DNA of 43,331 nt from a virus: the IMG/VR virus record IMGVR_UViG_3300044530_000359, positions 1 to 43,331 of that record; one strand, 5' to 3'. Positions 1-8,685 of this stretch are shown in pieces (position 1 is the stretch's first letter; each line of letters starts with the position of its first letter). The notes under the pieces are model-generated. The model had not been told where the DNA came from. It ran no database searches and saw nothing but the letters and a program-made list of their open reading frames with translations. The translations under genes and the position numbers were made by a program.

Positions 1-21
1 GCATACCGGGAGAACCAGAGA

Positions 22-468
22 ATGCCCTCCATCGCAGAAGACAGAATTGAGGATGCCGCCTCCCACCTGTTTAAACATACCGGGGCGGTGGTGGTAGCGG
101 TGTTTAAGGTCAACCCAATGTTTGGCACACGGGTGCTACACAGAGCCTACACAAAGGAAGGCCGGGACAAGATTAATGACGGGCTGGATGTCGGGCTGTT
201 TACATCCAATGCGGCCAACAACAAGGATGTGGTGGCGCTGATGGCGGGGGAGATACCCTGCGGCAGCTACACCCAGGCGCAGAGTGAGATTGGCCTTTGG
301 TACATTGAGAAGGGAATGACCTATGGGTGTAGAGTGGGTGTTCCACCTGACCCCAGCAGGTTCATTGGACAGATTACCGTTGGATGGGCCGAACAGCCTG
401 AAGACATGGAAAAGATTAACAACCTGCTGCTCATAGCGGCAACAATGCTTTCAAGGAGCAAACAGTAA
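22..468 (+). CDS. Hypothetical phage protein, possibly GAF-like
   Basis: This 148-residue protein has no family I recognise with confidence. The C-terminal half (about residues 85-148) alternates strands and helices around G-I-T-V-G-W and ends in a helix, loosely like a GAF-type sensory fold; that is an impression only. The start at 22 has a GGAG-like ribosome site about nine bases upstream, but the frame is open to the left edge, so a start outside the window cannot be excluded. A second frame crosses the edge and stops at 48-50, perhaps the tail of an upstream gene. Its stop overlaps the holin start by one base, placing it in the lysis transcript. No signal peptide or membrane segment is seen. 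Confidence 0.6.
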   Translation: MPSIAEDRIEDAASHLFKHTGAVVVAVFKVNPMFGTRVLHRAYTKEGRDKINDGLDVGLFTSNAANNKDVVALMAGEIPCGSYTQAQSEIGLWYIEKGMTYGCRVGVPPDPSRFIGQITVGWAEQPEDMEKINNLLLIAATMLSRSKQ

Positions 469-983
469 TGCTGACCCTATTTTCAACCCTGATCTCTTTC
501 CTGATGGGCGGCTTGCCCAAGTTGCTGGAATTCTTCCAAGACCGCAGCGACAAAAAGCATGAGATGGCTTTGGCCCAGCTTCAGATTCAGCGGGAGTTGG
601 AGATGCGAAAACTGGGCTTTGAGGCCCAAGAGCGGGTCGAGCATATCAAGTCTGAGCAACTGGAGATGGAAACCAAATCCAACGATAAGCAAGCCCTGAT
701 CGGCGCTCAACAAGCTGAGATGCAGGCCATATACGCCCACGACACCAGCCTGAATGAAGGCACAAGCACTTGGATGAAGAACCTGCGTGCCAGCGTACGC
801 CCGGTCATCACCTACGGCTTCTTCCTGCTTCTGGTGGGGATTGACTGCGCCCTGATCTGGCACGGCTTCAACAGCAGTGTGAGTTTTGCGGAAATGGCAA
901 ACCAACTGTGGGATGATGAAACCCAGGCTCTGTTTGCCTCAATCATTGCCTTCCATTTTGGTGGCAGGGCGTTCGGCAAATGA
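468..983 (+). CDS. Holin, GTA-type three-TM holin family
   Basis: This 171-residue protein is a probable holin, forming lesions in the inner membrane that release the endolysin at lysis. It has a short hydrophobic N-terminus (about 1-22), a long charged coiled-coil-like stretch (about 24-100), a strong membrane segment beginning near residue 112 (V-I-T-Y-G-F-F-L-L-L-V-G-I) and a third hydrophobic segment near 152-165 before the ending F-H-F-G-G-R-A-F. The layout, including R-A-S-V-R-P just before the second segment, matches the family 'holin of 3TMs, for gene-transfer release'. It lies two genes upstream of the endolysin. The family call is from memory of its pattern; the membrane topology is read from the sequence. 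Confidence 0.82.
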   Translation: MLTLFSTLISFLMGGLPKLLEFFQDRSDKKHEMALAQLQIQRELEMRKLGFEAQERVEHIKSEQLEMETKSNDKQALIGAQQAEMQAIYAHDTSLNEGTSTWMKNLRASVRPVITYGFFLLLVGIDCALIWHGFNSSVSFAEMANQLWDDETQALFASIIAFHFGGRAFGK

Positions 984-992
984 GGATGTGAA

Positions 993-1715
993 ATGGCAGA
1001 CAAACGCAAAATCCAAGGCGGCTACTACAGGCCAGATTCTTCTGAATATGAGCAGTTTATAAAACTTCTTGATCCAGAAAGGCGAGGGCTAAAGCCGTTT
1101 GGCGTTCACAACGTGCATTTGCCCGCCGAAAAAGAAATTAACCCAGATCAGTATCTGGGCGCACGAAGAGCCAACCCACAGAATAAATATGGCGCAAAGG
1201 ATCGGATGGAGACCCAGGAATATGGGTATGACAAAGAAACAATGGGTAACTTGCTAAAAGCCTACAAAGATGCAATAGCAAAACACGGCATTGCTCCGCT
1301 TCATCCTGATGACTTGGCAAACATGGCGCTGGTTGAGGGCCGTTCAAATTTTGGCTATAACGCATATAACCAAAATAACAAAGACGCTCAGAGAATTGCA
1401 AAAAATTTAATTAAAGCGGGGCATGACCCGTATGCGGCAGGCTTTCCCGCCGCCATCGCCGATAAACAGCAACTGGCCGAAAGGCTTGGGGTTCCTTTTT
1501 ACCAAGCTTGGAACGGGGTTAGTCCAGCCGGTAAATCGTATGCAGAGCGAATTGAACAACAACGGTATGCAGTTGAAGACCCGAGAAATCAGGCGTTGAG
1601 AGAGTACATTAGGCAAACAATGGGGTATAAAGAACCTGACGTAAAAATAGCGCAAGATGCCCCAGTTGAATTACCAACAGATTACCGTGCTGGCGGCAGG
1701 GTTCGGCTAATATGA
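993..1715 (+). CDS. Hypothetical lysis-cassette protein
   Basis: This 240-residue protein sits between the holin and the endolysin and overlaps the endolysin start by four bases (ATGA), so the two are translationally coupled. A central stretch (about residues 100-175) contains A-L-V-E-G-R-S-N-F-G-Y-N followed by a Q-Q-L-A-E-R-L-G-V-P-F-Y-Q-A-W-N-G segment. The placement of a glutamate in this context is reminiscent of lytic transglycosylase-like folds, so it could be a second wall-active enzyme; this is a weak inference. The C-terminus ends in A-G-G-R-V-R-L-I, a tail style also seen in other phage virion proteins. AGGATG lies just upstream of the chosen start. Confidence 0.62.
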   Translation: MADKRKIQGGYYRPDSSEYEQFIKLLDPERRGLKPFGVHNVHLPAEKEINPDQYLGARRANPQNKYGAKDRMETQEYGYDKETMGNLLKAYKDAIAKHGIAPLHPDDLANMALVEGRSNFGYNAYNQNNKDAQRIAKNLIKAGHDPYAAGFPAAIADKQQLAERLGVPFYQAWNGVSPAGKSYAERIEQQRYAVEDPRNQALREYIRQTMGYKEPDVKIAQDAPVELPTDYRAGGRVRLI

Positions 1716-2188
1716 ATCTCAGCCCAGAGGCCATCAAGGTCATCTGCCATCATGAGGGCATTCGGTTTAAACCATACCGATGCCCAGCACAGCTTTGGAC
1801 AATAGGAGTAGGTCATGTTCTTTACCCAGATCAAGGCAAGCTACCAATGGATCAAAGAGGGGCTTACCAGCTTCGGCCAGAAGATAGCCGCACGTTTTCA
1901 AAGGAAGAAGTAGATGGGATTCTCAGAAGCGATCTTGCAAGGTTTGAGCGTGGAGTGGCTCAGTTCTGCCCCGTTCCCCTTACACAAGGTATGTATGATA
2001 GCCTTGTTAGCTTTAGTTTCAATGTCGGTCTTGGAACACTCCAGCGTTCAACGCTTCGTCAAAAGCTGCTTCGGGGCGATAAAGCGGGTGCTGCGGAAGA
2101 GTTCCTCAAATACTGTTTAGCTGGGGGAAAAATTTTAAAAGGTTTGCAAAACCGGAGGATTGATGAACGAGCTATGTTTTTGTCGTAG
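1712..2188 (+). CDS. Endolysin, GH24 lysozyme (muramidase)
   Basis: This 158-residue protein is a phage lysozyme of glycoside hydrolase family 24 that would cleave the peptidoglycan glycan backbone at lysis. The signature E-8aa-(D/C)-5aa-T is present as E15, C24 and T30, followed by I-G-V-G-H. C24 is the cysteine variant of the usual aspartate. A helical domain with G-M-Y-D-S-L-V-S-F-S-F-N-V-G is typical of the family. There is no signal peptide or signal-anchor, so export should depend on the holin. Its last 23 codons are duplicated downstream at 2768-2836 with the same amino acids but different codons, on the far side of an antisense homing endonuclease; the endonuclease stop codon lies inside this gene's 3' end. 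Confidence 0.9.
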   Translation: MNLSPEAIKVICHHEGIRFKPYRCPAQLWTIGVGHVLYPDQGKLPMDQRGAYQLRPEDSRTFSKEEVDGILRSDLARFERGVAQFCPVPLTQGMYDSLVSFSFNVGLGTLQRSTLRQKLLRGDKAGAAEEFLKYCLAGGKILKGLQNRRIDERAMFLS

Positions 2189-2762
2189 GCTTGCCCCATT
2201 TTTCTTCCGGCCAGTTGGCATTGATGCGGTATTTCAACGTCATCCAATTAACCTCAAGATGTCTGGCAAGCGTGGCAATAATAAATGGCCTGCCTTGATA
2301 GGTAACATGAACATTGCTAGATATGTTTGCCTGTTGCTCATGCCGGGTTGCCCATCTACAATTGAGCTTAAAGTACCCCTTAGAGTTGTCAATACGATCA
2401 AGGCTGGTGTTGTTTGGCTTTTCACCCATATCGGCAAGGAACGCTTCAAATGTTTGCCATTCGCTTGATACCGTTATCCCCCTTCCTCCATACTGAGCAT
2501 ATGCTGCATGCTGTGGGTTTTCGCATCTTTGGCGCATTGCAATCCATGTGGAATACGTTTTTGTTAGGGTTGCATTTTTTGCGTGCCCGTGTTTGGTGTG
2601 TTGTGTTGCTGTCCCGCATGACTTTGAGCAAAACTTTCCACGGCCTTCTGCAACCCTGTTTTCAGATGTTTCAAACGGTGTTCCGCATCGTTGACATTGT
2701 GTTTGAATGCGCTTATAAATGGGCTTCATATTTGTCTCCAAAGATGCCTTATTGTAATGCAA
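2172..2762 (-). CDS. HNH homing endonuclease, inserted at endolysin 3' end
   Basis: This 196-residue protein lies antisense to the surrounding + strand genes. It has an N-terminal zinc finger (C-x2-C near residue 23, then C-x3-C near 45) and a phage HNH homing-endonuclease core with Y-G-G-R-G-I, S-L-D-R-I-D-N, K-G-Y and N-C-R-W-A. Such proteins cut intron- or element-free alleles and spread by gene conversion. The gene is framed by two copies of the endolysin C-terminal coding sequence (2121-2188 and 2769-2836), and both of its ends butt onto or overlap those copies. An alternative start is the methionine at residue 12 (about 2729). It is free-standing; I see no intron or intein splice signature. 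Confidence 0.85.
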   Translation of the reverse strand: MHYNKASLETNMKPIYKRIQTQCQRCGTPFETSENRVAEGRGKFCSKSCGTATQHTKHGHAKNATLTKTYSTWIAMRQRCENPQHAAYAQYGGRGITVSSEWQTFEAFLADMGEKPNNTSLDRIDNSKGYFKLNCRWATRHEQQANISSNVHVTYQGRPFIIATLARHLEVNWMTLKYRINANWPEEKWGKPTTKT

Positions 2763-2765
2763 ATA

Positions 2766-2836
2766 TGGCTGGTGGGAAAATACTCAAAGGGCTGCAAAAT
2801 CGGCGTATCGATGAACGAGCCATGTTCTTGTCATAA
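2766..2836 (+). pseudogene. Duplicated endolysin C-terminal fragment
   Basis: The second copy of the endolysin tail encodes the same residues from A-G-G-K to the final F-L-S as 2121-2188. About 15 of 69 bases differ, all silently, including the stop codon (TAG versus TAA). An ATG immediately upstream would give a 23-residue peptide, but this is more likely the displaced original 3' end of the endolysin gene. The ribosome site of the next gene follows it directly, as expected if this copy is the ancestral end. Confidence 0.8.
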
Positions 2837-2844
2837 GGTAGATC

Positions 2845-4941
2845 ATGCCACTCAAAAAAATTCAACTCAGGCCCGGTGTAAACAGAGAAAACACACGGTA
2901 CACCAATGAGAACGGGTGGTATGACAGCGACAAGATTCGTTTTCGCCAAGGTACGCCAGAGAAGCTTGGCGGTTGGATTCGCATCTCAGCAAACACATTT
3001 GTTGGTATCTGTCGATCCCTTTGGGCCTGGGCAACGCTGGGCGCTGCCAACCTCTTGGGGGTTGGCACAAACCTGAAGTTCTATATTGAGAACGGCGGGG
3101 CGTACTACGACATAACCCCGGTCAGATCGTTGTCCACGCTGACCAACCCGTTTGCCACCACCAACGCATCAACCACCGTCACTGTGACGGATGCCGCTGG
3201 CGGGTACATCACAAACGACTTTGTCACGTTCACAGGTGGAACGGCGGTTGGTGGCTTGACCATCTCTGGCGAGTATCAGATTACTGTTACCGGCGCAACC
3301 ACTTACACCATTCAAGCCGCCTCTGCGGCAACATCCACTACCACTGGCGGTGGCACGGTTTACGCCGTGTATCAGATCAATGTTGGCCCTGCTTACGAAG
3401 TTCCTTTGAGTGGCTGGGGCGCTGGCCCGTGGAGTTCGGGAACGTGGGGGAATGGTACAACGTCCACTGACTCCCTGCGTCTATGGAGTCAGTCCAACTT
3501 TGGCGAAGACTTGATCTTTGGCCCCCGAGCCGGGCCAATTTATTATTGGGATGCTTCTATTGGCTTCACAGGCTCCACTTTTACCGTGACGATTGCCAGC
3601 CCTGGGGTTCTGTCCACCAGTTTAAACCTTGTTAACGGGACGGCACTGACGTTGACCACCACCGGGGCTTTGCCCACGGGCCTACTGGTGGGTACAGTCT
3701 ATTACGTTGTAAACGTGTCTGGTACGCAGTTCAGCCTTGCCGCTACCTATGGCGGGTCGGCTATAACCACCACCGGAACACAGTCAGGCACTCATTCATT
3801 CTCCCCCAGAGGTGTTGCCCTGACGGCTTTGGGAGGCGGGTCGAGCGTCCCGGTGATACAGAACTTCATTCTTGTGTCCGACACAAGCAGGTTTGTGTTT
3901 GCCTTTGGAACAAACGATTACGGGTCATCTGCCCAAAATCCAATGTTGATTCGTTGGTCAGATCAGGAGTCTCCGGTAACTTGGACTCCAGCCGCAACCA
4001 ATCAGGCTGGTAGCTTGCTTCTCTCCCATGGCTCAGAGATCGTCACCGCTATACAGTCCCGGCAGGAGATATTGGTGTGGACAGATTCCTCCCTGTACTC
4101 TCTCCAGTACGTTGGGCCACCTGTTGTGTGGGGTTCCCAGCTTCTGGGAGATAACATATCAATCGTGTCTGAAAACGCAGTTGCCTATGCAAACGGTGTT
4201 GCGTACTGGATGGGCGTGGATAAGTTCTACAAATACGATGGCCGCACGCAGACGCTGAATTGCGACTTGCTTCAATATGTATTTAACAACGTCAACAAGC
4301 TTCAGTTTCAGCAAGTGTTTGCCGGGACGAACGAGGGCTTCAATGAAATCTGGTGGTTCTACGTCAGCAATGACAGTCTGGACTACACCATTGATAGCTA
4401 TGTGATATTCAACTACTCAGAGAATCAAGGTCAGGGATGCTGGTACTACGGTTCACTTGCCCGGACGGCGTGGTTAGACACTGGCTTACGGGATAACCCC
4501 TTGGCCGCTACATACAGCTACAACATCGTCAACCATGAACAGGGCGTGGATAACTCTGAAACAGCAACGACTCTGCCCATTGAGTCCTTCATCACCTCGT
4601 CTGAATTTGACATAGAGGATGGGGACAGGTTTGGGTTTATCTGGCGGGTGCTGCCTGATATGAAGTTTGTTGGCTCCACAGCCGCAAACCCACAGGTCAC
4701 CATGTATCTCAAGCCCATGCAGAACTCTGGCTCTGGATATAACGACCCCTCATCATTGGGCGGGTCTGATAACGCCACAGTTACTCGCACGGCAACGGTT
4801 CCAATTGAAGCGTTCACTGGTCAGGTATACATTCGTGTGCGGGGCCGTCAGGTGTCCATGGAGTACAGGTCAACAACCCTTGGCGTTCAGTGGCAGGCAG
4901 GCTCACCACGGATTGACATCCGTCAGGACGGCAGAAGATGA
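2845..4941 (+). CDS. Virion structural protein, tail/connector-like
   Basis: This 698-residue protein begins with a conserved phage motif: R-P-G-V-N-R-E-N-T-R-Y, then W-Y-D-S-D-K-I-R-F-R-Q-G-T-P-E-K-L-G-G-W. I associate it with podophage tail or head-tail stabilisation proteins that follow the endolysin or portal cluster. Residues about 85-330 are rich in Thr, Ser, Gly and Val with repeated short strands, like Ig-like or fibre-type beta modules. The C-terminal half has W/Y/F-rich beta segments resembling a propeller-like nozzle protein. The stop overlaps the next gene by four bases (ATGA). The exact virion position is not established. AAGG lies eight bases before the start. Confidence 0.72.
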   Translation: MPLKKIQLRPGVNRENTRYTNENGWYDSDKIRFRQGTPEKLGGWIRISANTFVGICRSLWAWATLGAANLLGVGTNLKFYIENGGAYYDITPVRSLSTLTNPFATTNASTTVTVTDAAGGYITNDFVTFTGGTAVGGLTISGEYQITVTGATTYTIQAASAATSTTTGGGTVYAVYQINVGPAYEVPLSGWGAGPWSSGTWGNGTTSTDSLRLWSQSNFGEDLIFGPRAGPIYYWDASIGFTGSTFTVTIASPGVLSTSLNLVNGTALTLTTTGALPTGLLVGTVYYVVNVSGTQFSLAATYGGSAITTTGTQSGTHSFSPRGVALTALGGGSSVPVIQNFILVSDTSRFVFAFGTNDYGSSAQNPMLIRWSDQESPVTWTPAATNQAGSLLLSHGSEIVTAIQSRQEILVWTDSSLYSLQYVGPPVVWGSQLLGDNISIVSENAVAYANGVAYWMGVDKFYKYDGRTQTLNCDLLQYVFNNVNKLQFQQVFAGTNEGFNEIWWFYVSNDSLDYTIDSYVIFNYSENQGQGCWYYGSLARTAWLDTGLRDNPLAATYSYNIVNHEQGVDNSETATTLPIESFITSSEFDIEDGDRFGFIWRVLPDMKFVGSTAANPQVTMYLKPMQNSGSGYNDPSSLGGSDNATVTRTATVPIEAFTGQVYIRVRGRQVSMEYRSTTLGVQWQAGSPRIDIRQDGRR

Positions 4942-5261
4942 CTGACATCACCAAAGTCGTTGCGCCACGGATGCCCAATGCGCCGTTGGAGTATGAATCA
5001 CTGTACCAAGAGCAGTTTATGAACATCCTGCGGTTGTATTTCAACCAGTTGGATAACGCCACCCAGCAACTCATCACAAACAACAACCTGCTGTATTCTG
5101 TTTACACAGTGGCTACGCTGCCCAGTGCGGTAACCAGCGGCAAGGGCGCTAGGACATTTGTGTCTGATGCTCTGGGGCCAACATTTGGAGCAACGGTAGT
5201 GACAGGTGGCGCTGTAGCCACGCCCGTGTATTCAGACGGCACGAATTGGAAGGTTGGTTGA
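4938..5261 (+). CDS. Small virion-associated protein
   Basis: This 107-residue protein has an N-terminal helical half (L-E-Y-E-S-L-Y-Q-E-Q-F-M-N-I-L-R-L-Y-F-N) and a C-terminal beta module (A-R-T-F-V-S-D-A ... P-V-Y-S-D-G-T-N-W). That module recurs in many phage structural proteins and short fibre or decoration domains. It starts inside the stop of the preceding structural gene (ATGA) and is probably translated from the same message. The function is inferred from position and the C-terminal motif; no enzyme signature is seen. Confidence 0.68.
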   Translation: MTDITKVVAPRMPNAPLEYESLYQEQFMNILRLYFNQLDNATQQLITNNNLLYSVYTVATLPSAVTSGKGARTFVSDALGPTFGATVVTGGAVATPVYSDGTNWKVG

Positions 5262-5262
5262 T

Positions 5263-5658
5263 ATGGAAAAGATGACCATCAAAGAAATCCTTGCTGCCGA
5301 TCTGGCAAAGAACTACAAAGATGAAAATGCCACTGCGGATGAATACTACGATGGAATAAAAAAACTTGTTGAAACAGGCACAACGCTTGAACGAGTTGGG
5401 AATACATTATTTATTTGTACACCAATAAGCAAAAGCGAAGTTGAATTCCATTCCTGCAATGCAGAAAACAAACAAAAACTCATGGAAAACGGAAACATCT
5501 TTCTATCAAAGTTGTTTCAAAACGGGTGTAAAAAGGCCATTACATATTACGATGATCCAAGGTCAACAACTTTATTGGATGGGTTTGGGTTCCCGTACAA
5601 AATAGAAAAAGTTGACCAGGGTAAAAATGCAACATACAAAGCGGAAGTGGGTGTGTAA
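5263..5658 (+). CDS. GNAT-like internal virion protein (hypothetical)
   Basis: This 131-residue protein starts at ATG 5263, preferred over an upstream TTG at 5254 because GGAAGG lies at a workable distance. The order of segments (V-E-F-H-S-C-N, a long helix with L-S-K-L-F-Q-N-G-C, then A-I-T-Y-Y-D-D-P and G-F-P-Y-K-I-E-K) resembles the GNAT acyltransferase fold seen in podovirus internal proteins such as T7 gp13. A clear acetyl-CoA-binding R/Q-x-x-G-x-G/A loop is not visible, so enzymatic activity is doubtful. Its last base overlaps the next gene's start (TAATG). The base composition is more AT-rich than its neighbours. Confidence 0.62.
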   Translation: MEKMTIKEILAADLAKNYKDENATADEYYDGIKKLVETGTTLERVGNTLFICTPISKSEVEFHSCNAENKQKLMENGNIFLSKLFQNGCKKAITYYDDPRSTTLLDGFGFPYKIEKVDQGKNATYKAEVGV

Positions 5659-7706
5659 TGGGGGCATTTGATAAAGTAAAACGAGGCGCTGAAAACCTTG
5701 CCAAAGGCGAAGACCCCGGCGTTTTTGGGGGCGGTGGTGGTGGTGGTGGTGGTGGAGGGGGCGGCTGGAACCCCTTTACTGGCTCAATCCTTCCCGGCGT
5801 TAACAATCCGTTTCAAAGTGGAAGCTCGGGTTTAAACCAAGCCCTGACTGACTTTGATAAAACTGTTGGCATATCTGCCATAAGCCGGGAGGCAACTCAG
5901 TTTTCTAAAGACATTGGATTAACTGGCGCTGTCAAAGAGGTGTCAGATGTTGTACACAACATTGGCAAGGCCGCTGAAAAAGACCCGCTTCAATATGCCG
6001 CCATTGTGGCTTGTATTGCCGCCGCTCCGTATACGGGTGGAGCTTCCTTAAAAATCATACCTTATATCCAGGCTACGGCCAAGGTAACAAGTAAGCAAAC
6101 GTCCGTTGAGGACATGATCAAAGAGGGCGCAAAAGCCTATGTTATTTCTTCTGCGGCTTCTGCGGCTGGGGATTACGTTGCAGGGGATCCGGTCACTGGA
6201 GATATAACGGGTGGCTACGTCCCTGCAACTGGCGCAACCGGCGCAACCGGCTCCATGGCAGTGGGTAAGGCTGCTGGGAATATAACTACAAATATTGTTG
6301 CCAATGCCGCCAGGGGTGGCAAGGCCACAGTGGGAGAGATTGTTGCGGCAGGCGTATCTGATGCGGGTCTGGCATATCTTGCAAAAGAATATACCCCAAA
6401 CTGGACAAGTCTTACGCAAAAACAACAAGCCGCCGCCATTGATGGTGTAAAGACTGTGCTGGGTGATAAGTCTGCGGCCTCCAAACTTGTAAATGATGCC
6501 TTAAGCTCTTCCATTCAAGCCGCCTCAAAGGCTGCGATGGCAGTGGGCTATGACAACCCCTGGCAAAAGCAAGCGGCAGAAGAGGGCGGGTTCACTGATG
6601 CCAAGACGTTTAAAGCCGCAGACAAACTTGGGATCACCAACATCGGTGAATACGATGAGGCGCTCAGAGGTGGCTTTTCCAGCGGCGATGAATTGCGGGA
6701 GGCCAAGGGCTATGGCATAGCCAACAGAACAGACCTGATGGATTTGAAGTCTGGCGGGTTTGATAGTCTTGCCCAGTTGAATCAGGCCAAGCAGGGTGGA
6801 TTTACCTTAAAGGATGATTTTGTTGATGCCAATCAGTTGGGTATTGCCAGCCTTACTCAATACAACCAATACAAAGACGGGCAATGGACTGACCCAGAAG
6901 AGTTTAAACAAGGGATGGCAAAAGGGTTTGCTGATAAAACAACCTATGACGATGCCACCACCAGAGGATTTGAAAACAAAGCAGACTACACCAAGGGCAC
7001 TGATCTTGGCTTCAAAACAGGCCAGGACTACAAGTTAGCCACCGACAACAACATTGATGCCAAAACATGGAATGAGAATAACGACAAGTCCAAAACGGCT
7101 GGGTGGGACAACTATGCAGATCAAGTAAATGCAGAAAAGACAGGTTTTAAAAATCCTGATGAGTACAAGTATGCAAAAGCTGTTGACCTTGAGAATGAAG
7201 GCTCAGACATAACTCAAAATTACTTTGCCTCACAGATAACTGAGGTGGGCGAAGATTTGTATGCATTACCAGAAAACGCAGGCTTGTATAACGCCAAGAC
7301 CGGAGAGGTCACGGACTTTGATGGCAAGGTGATTCACAACATGTTTGAGGGCATCGTAAAAGAAATCAACAAGCTGGATGTCAATCAGTTTGTGCAAAGG
7401 CCCCGAACCACCACAGGCCCAACAGGCCCCATGTCCGCAACGGACGCATTGTCCCAAGCGGCACAGGTCATCCCAGACTATCTACAAGACCCCAGCCAGA
7501 TTGCCAAGCGCAAGGAGCGGGGCACACCTTACTCAACAAATCCTGAATACAGCGTGTTGAACCCGCAGGCCCCATTGGCCCAGCCGACTCAACCCCAACA
7601 GAAGCCGCAACCCCTCGCATTGCCCAACCCGGAAGTGGTGCAATCGGGGCTGTTTTCTGGTATTCTTTCCCCGTATAACCCGCAGCAAGGTGGCCCTTAT
7701 GGATGA
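5658..7706 (+). CDS. Internal virion protein with poly-Gly and 14-residue repeats
   Basis: This 682-residue protein has a run of 13 glycines (residues 24-36) near its N-terminus, an Ala/Gly-rich middle with weakly hydrophobic helices (about 100-290), and about 14 tandem degenerate repeats at residues 306-510. The repeat unit is roughly G-[F/I/W]-x5-[Y/F/L]-x2-A-x4, fourteen residues long. The tail (about 570-682) is Pro/Gln-rich. Position and composition suggest an ejected or internal virion protein, perhaps with a repeat solenoid; this is inferred. The GGT/GGC glycine run at 5727-5765 is a natural place for slippage. The start overlaps the previous stop by one base. Confidence 0.7.
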   Translation: MGAFDKVKRGAENLAKGEDPGVFGGGGGGGGGGGGGWNPFTGSILPGVNNPFQSGSSGLNQALTDFDKTVGISAISREATQFSKDIGLTGAVKEVSDVVHNIGKAAEKDPLQYAAIVACIAAAPYTGGASLKIIPYIQATAKVTSKQTSVEDMIKEGAKAYVISSAASAAGDYVAGDPVTGDITGGYVPATGATGATGSMAVGKAAGNITTNIVANAARGGKATVGEIVAAGVSDAGLAYLAKEYTPNWTSLTQKQQAAAIDGVKTVLGDKSAASKLVNDALSSSIQAASKAAMAVGYDNPWQKQAAEEGGFTDAKTFKAADKLGITNIGEYDEALRGGFSSGDELREAKGYGIANRTDLMDLKSGGFDSLAQLNQAKQGGFTLKDDFVDANQLGIASLTQYNQYKDGQWTDPEEFKQGMAKGFADKTTYDDATTRGFENKADYTKGTDLGFKTGQDYKLATDNNIDAKTWNENNDKSKTAGWDNYADQVNAEKTGFKNPDEYKYAKAVDLENEGSDITQNYFASQITEVGEDLYALPENAGLYNAKTGEVTDFDGKVIHNMFEGIVKEINKLDVNQFVQRPRTTTGPTGPMSATDALSQAAQVIPDYLQDPSQIAKRKERGTPYSTNPEYSVLNPQAPLAQPTQPQQKPQPLALPNPEVVQSGLFSGILSPYNPQQGGPYG

Positions 7707-8676
7707 CGAAGAAGACTATTCCCGGTATTTTGATGCCGCATCGGAGTTTGATGCTCCTTCGTATTCTGAAGCTGCGCCGTCCACACGGTCTTTAACTGCA
7801 CCATCAGATCAAACCTATGACTACTCCCGGTTCTTCAATGATGAATCTGGGATAAATCAAAACACGCAGTTTCCTGACAGGGTGAACGGGCCAACACCCG
7901 CCATTCTTGGGGACACGGGTCGCCGTGATCAAGACCTTGAAGACTATCTTGCCATGTTGAAGGGTAGCCAAACCATCCCCGGCAATGATCAAAGCTTCGG
8001 TTTTCTTCCCCCTCCAGGGTTAAATCAAGGGGAAAAACAAGCCATAGCACGGGAAGAGGCAAGCCCTGGCGGCACAGCCATGAACCCGGTGGACAAAAAT
8101 GGTTTGATGGGTGGCATCTCAGCCGCCTACAAAGCATTGCAACAGGCAAACAAAAAGGCTGGCCCTGATCAGATGTCCAAAAAGGACATGATGTCCCTGC
8201 TCATGCCCATGCTGTTGGCAATGATTGCCAAGCAACAGGGTGGGTCTGGCATGTCTGCGGCTCAACAGGCCACACAGCCATCCATCCCCAATTTAACTGC
8301 CAAACGGGAAATGACCCCCTATGCCCCAACTTCCCGCCCAGGCGCTGGTGGCAAGAAGTACTTTACTGACGTTGAGTACAGGGCCGCTGGCGGTGGTATT
8401 GGTGACCTTGGCGGTTACTCAGATGGCGGTAGGCTATTAAAAGGCCCAGGGGATGGTGTTTCCGACTCAATTCCTGCGAAAATAGGCCAATCACGACCAG
8501 CGAGGTTGTCTGATGGGGAGTTCGTTATCCCCGCCCGTATCGTTTCAGAACTTGGTAATGGCTCAACAGAGGCTGGGGCAAAGAAGCTCTACGCAATGAT
8601 GGACAGAGTCAAGAAGGCCCGGAACCATAAAAACATTGCCGCCAACACCAAGGCCGACAAACATTTACCCGCTTGA
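7699..8676 (+). CDS. Virion-associated protein with DGEFV motif
   Basis: The gene starts at ATG 7699 (325 residues), preferred over GTG 7690 because AAGGTGG precedes the ATG at good spacing; it overlaps the preceding gene by eight bases. The C-terminal part (about 230-320) carries a Gly-rich stretch (A-A-G-G-G-I-G-D-L-G-G) and then G-D-G-V-S-D-S-I-P-A, L-S-D-G-E-F-V-I-P-A and G-A-K-K-L-Y-A-M-M-D-R-V. This conserved tail is frequent in phage internal or tail-associated proteins. The N-terminal two-thirds is low complexity, with a short hydrophobic methionine-rich helix near 165-180. The biochemical role is unknown. Confidence 0.72.
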   Translation: MDDEEDYSRYFDAASEFDAPSYSEAAPSTRSLTAPSDQTYDYSRFFNDESGINQNTQFPDRVNGPTPAILGDTGRRDQDLEDYLAMLKGSQTIPGNDQSFGFLPPPGLNQGEKQAIAREEASPGGTAMNPVDKNGLMGGISAAYKALQQANKKAGPDQMSKKDMMSLLMPMLLAMIAKQQGGSGMSAAQQATQPSIPNLTAKREMTPYAPTSRPGAGGKKYFTDVEYRAAGGGIGDLGGYSDGGRLLKGPGDGVSDSIPAKIGQSRPARLSDGEFVIPARIVSELGNGSTEAGAKKLYAMMDRVKKARNHKNIAANTKADKHLPA

Positions 8677-8685
8677 GGTTTAAAC

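Noticed and set aside
2189-2768. Group I intron in the endolysin gene
   Set aside because: The gene is complete before the insert, the endonuclease is antisense, and the flanking tails are duplicates rather than split exons.
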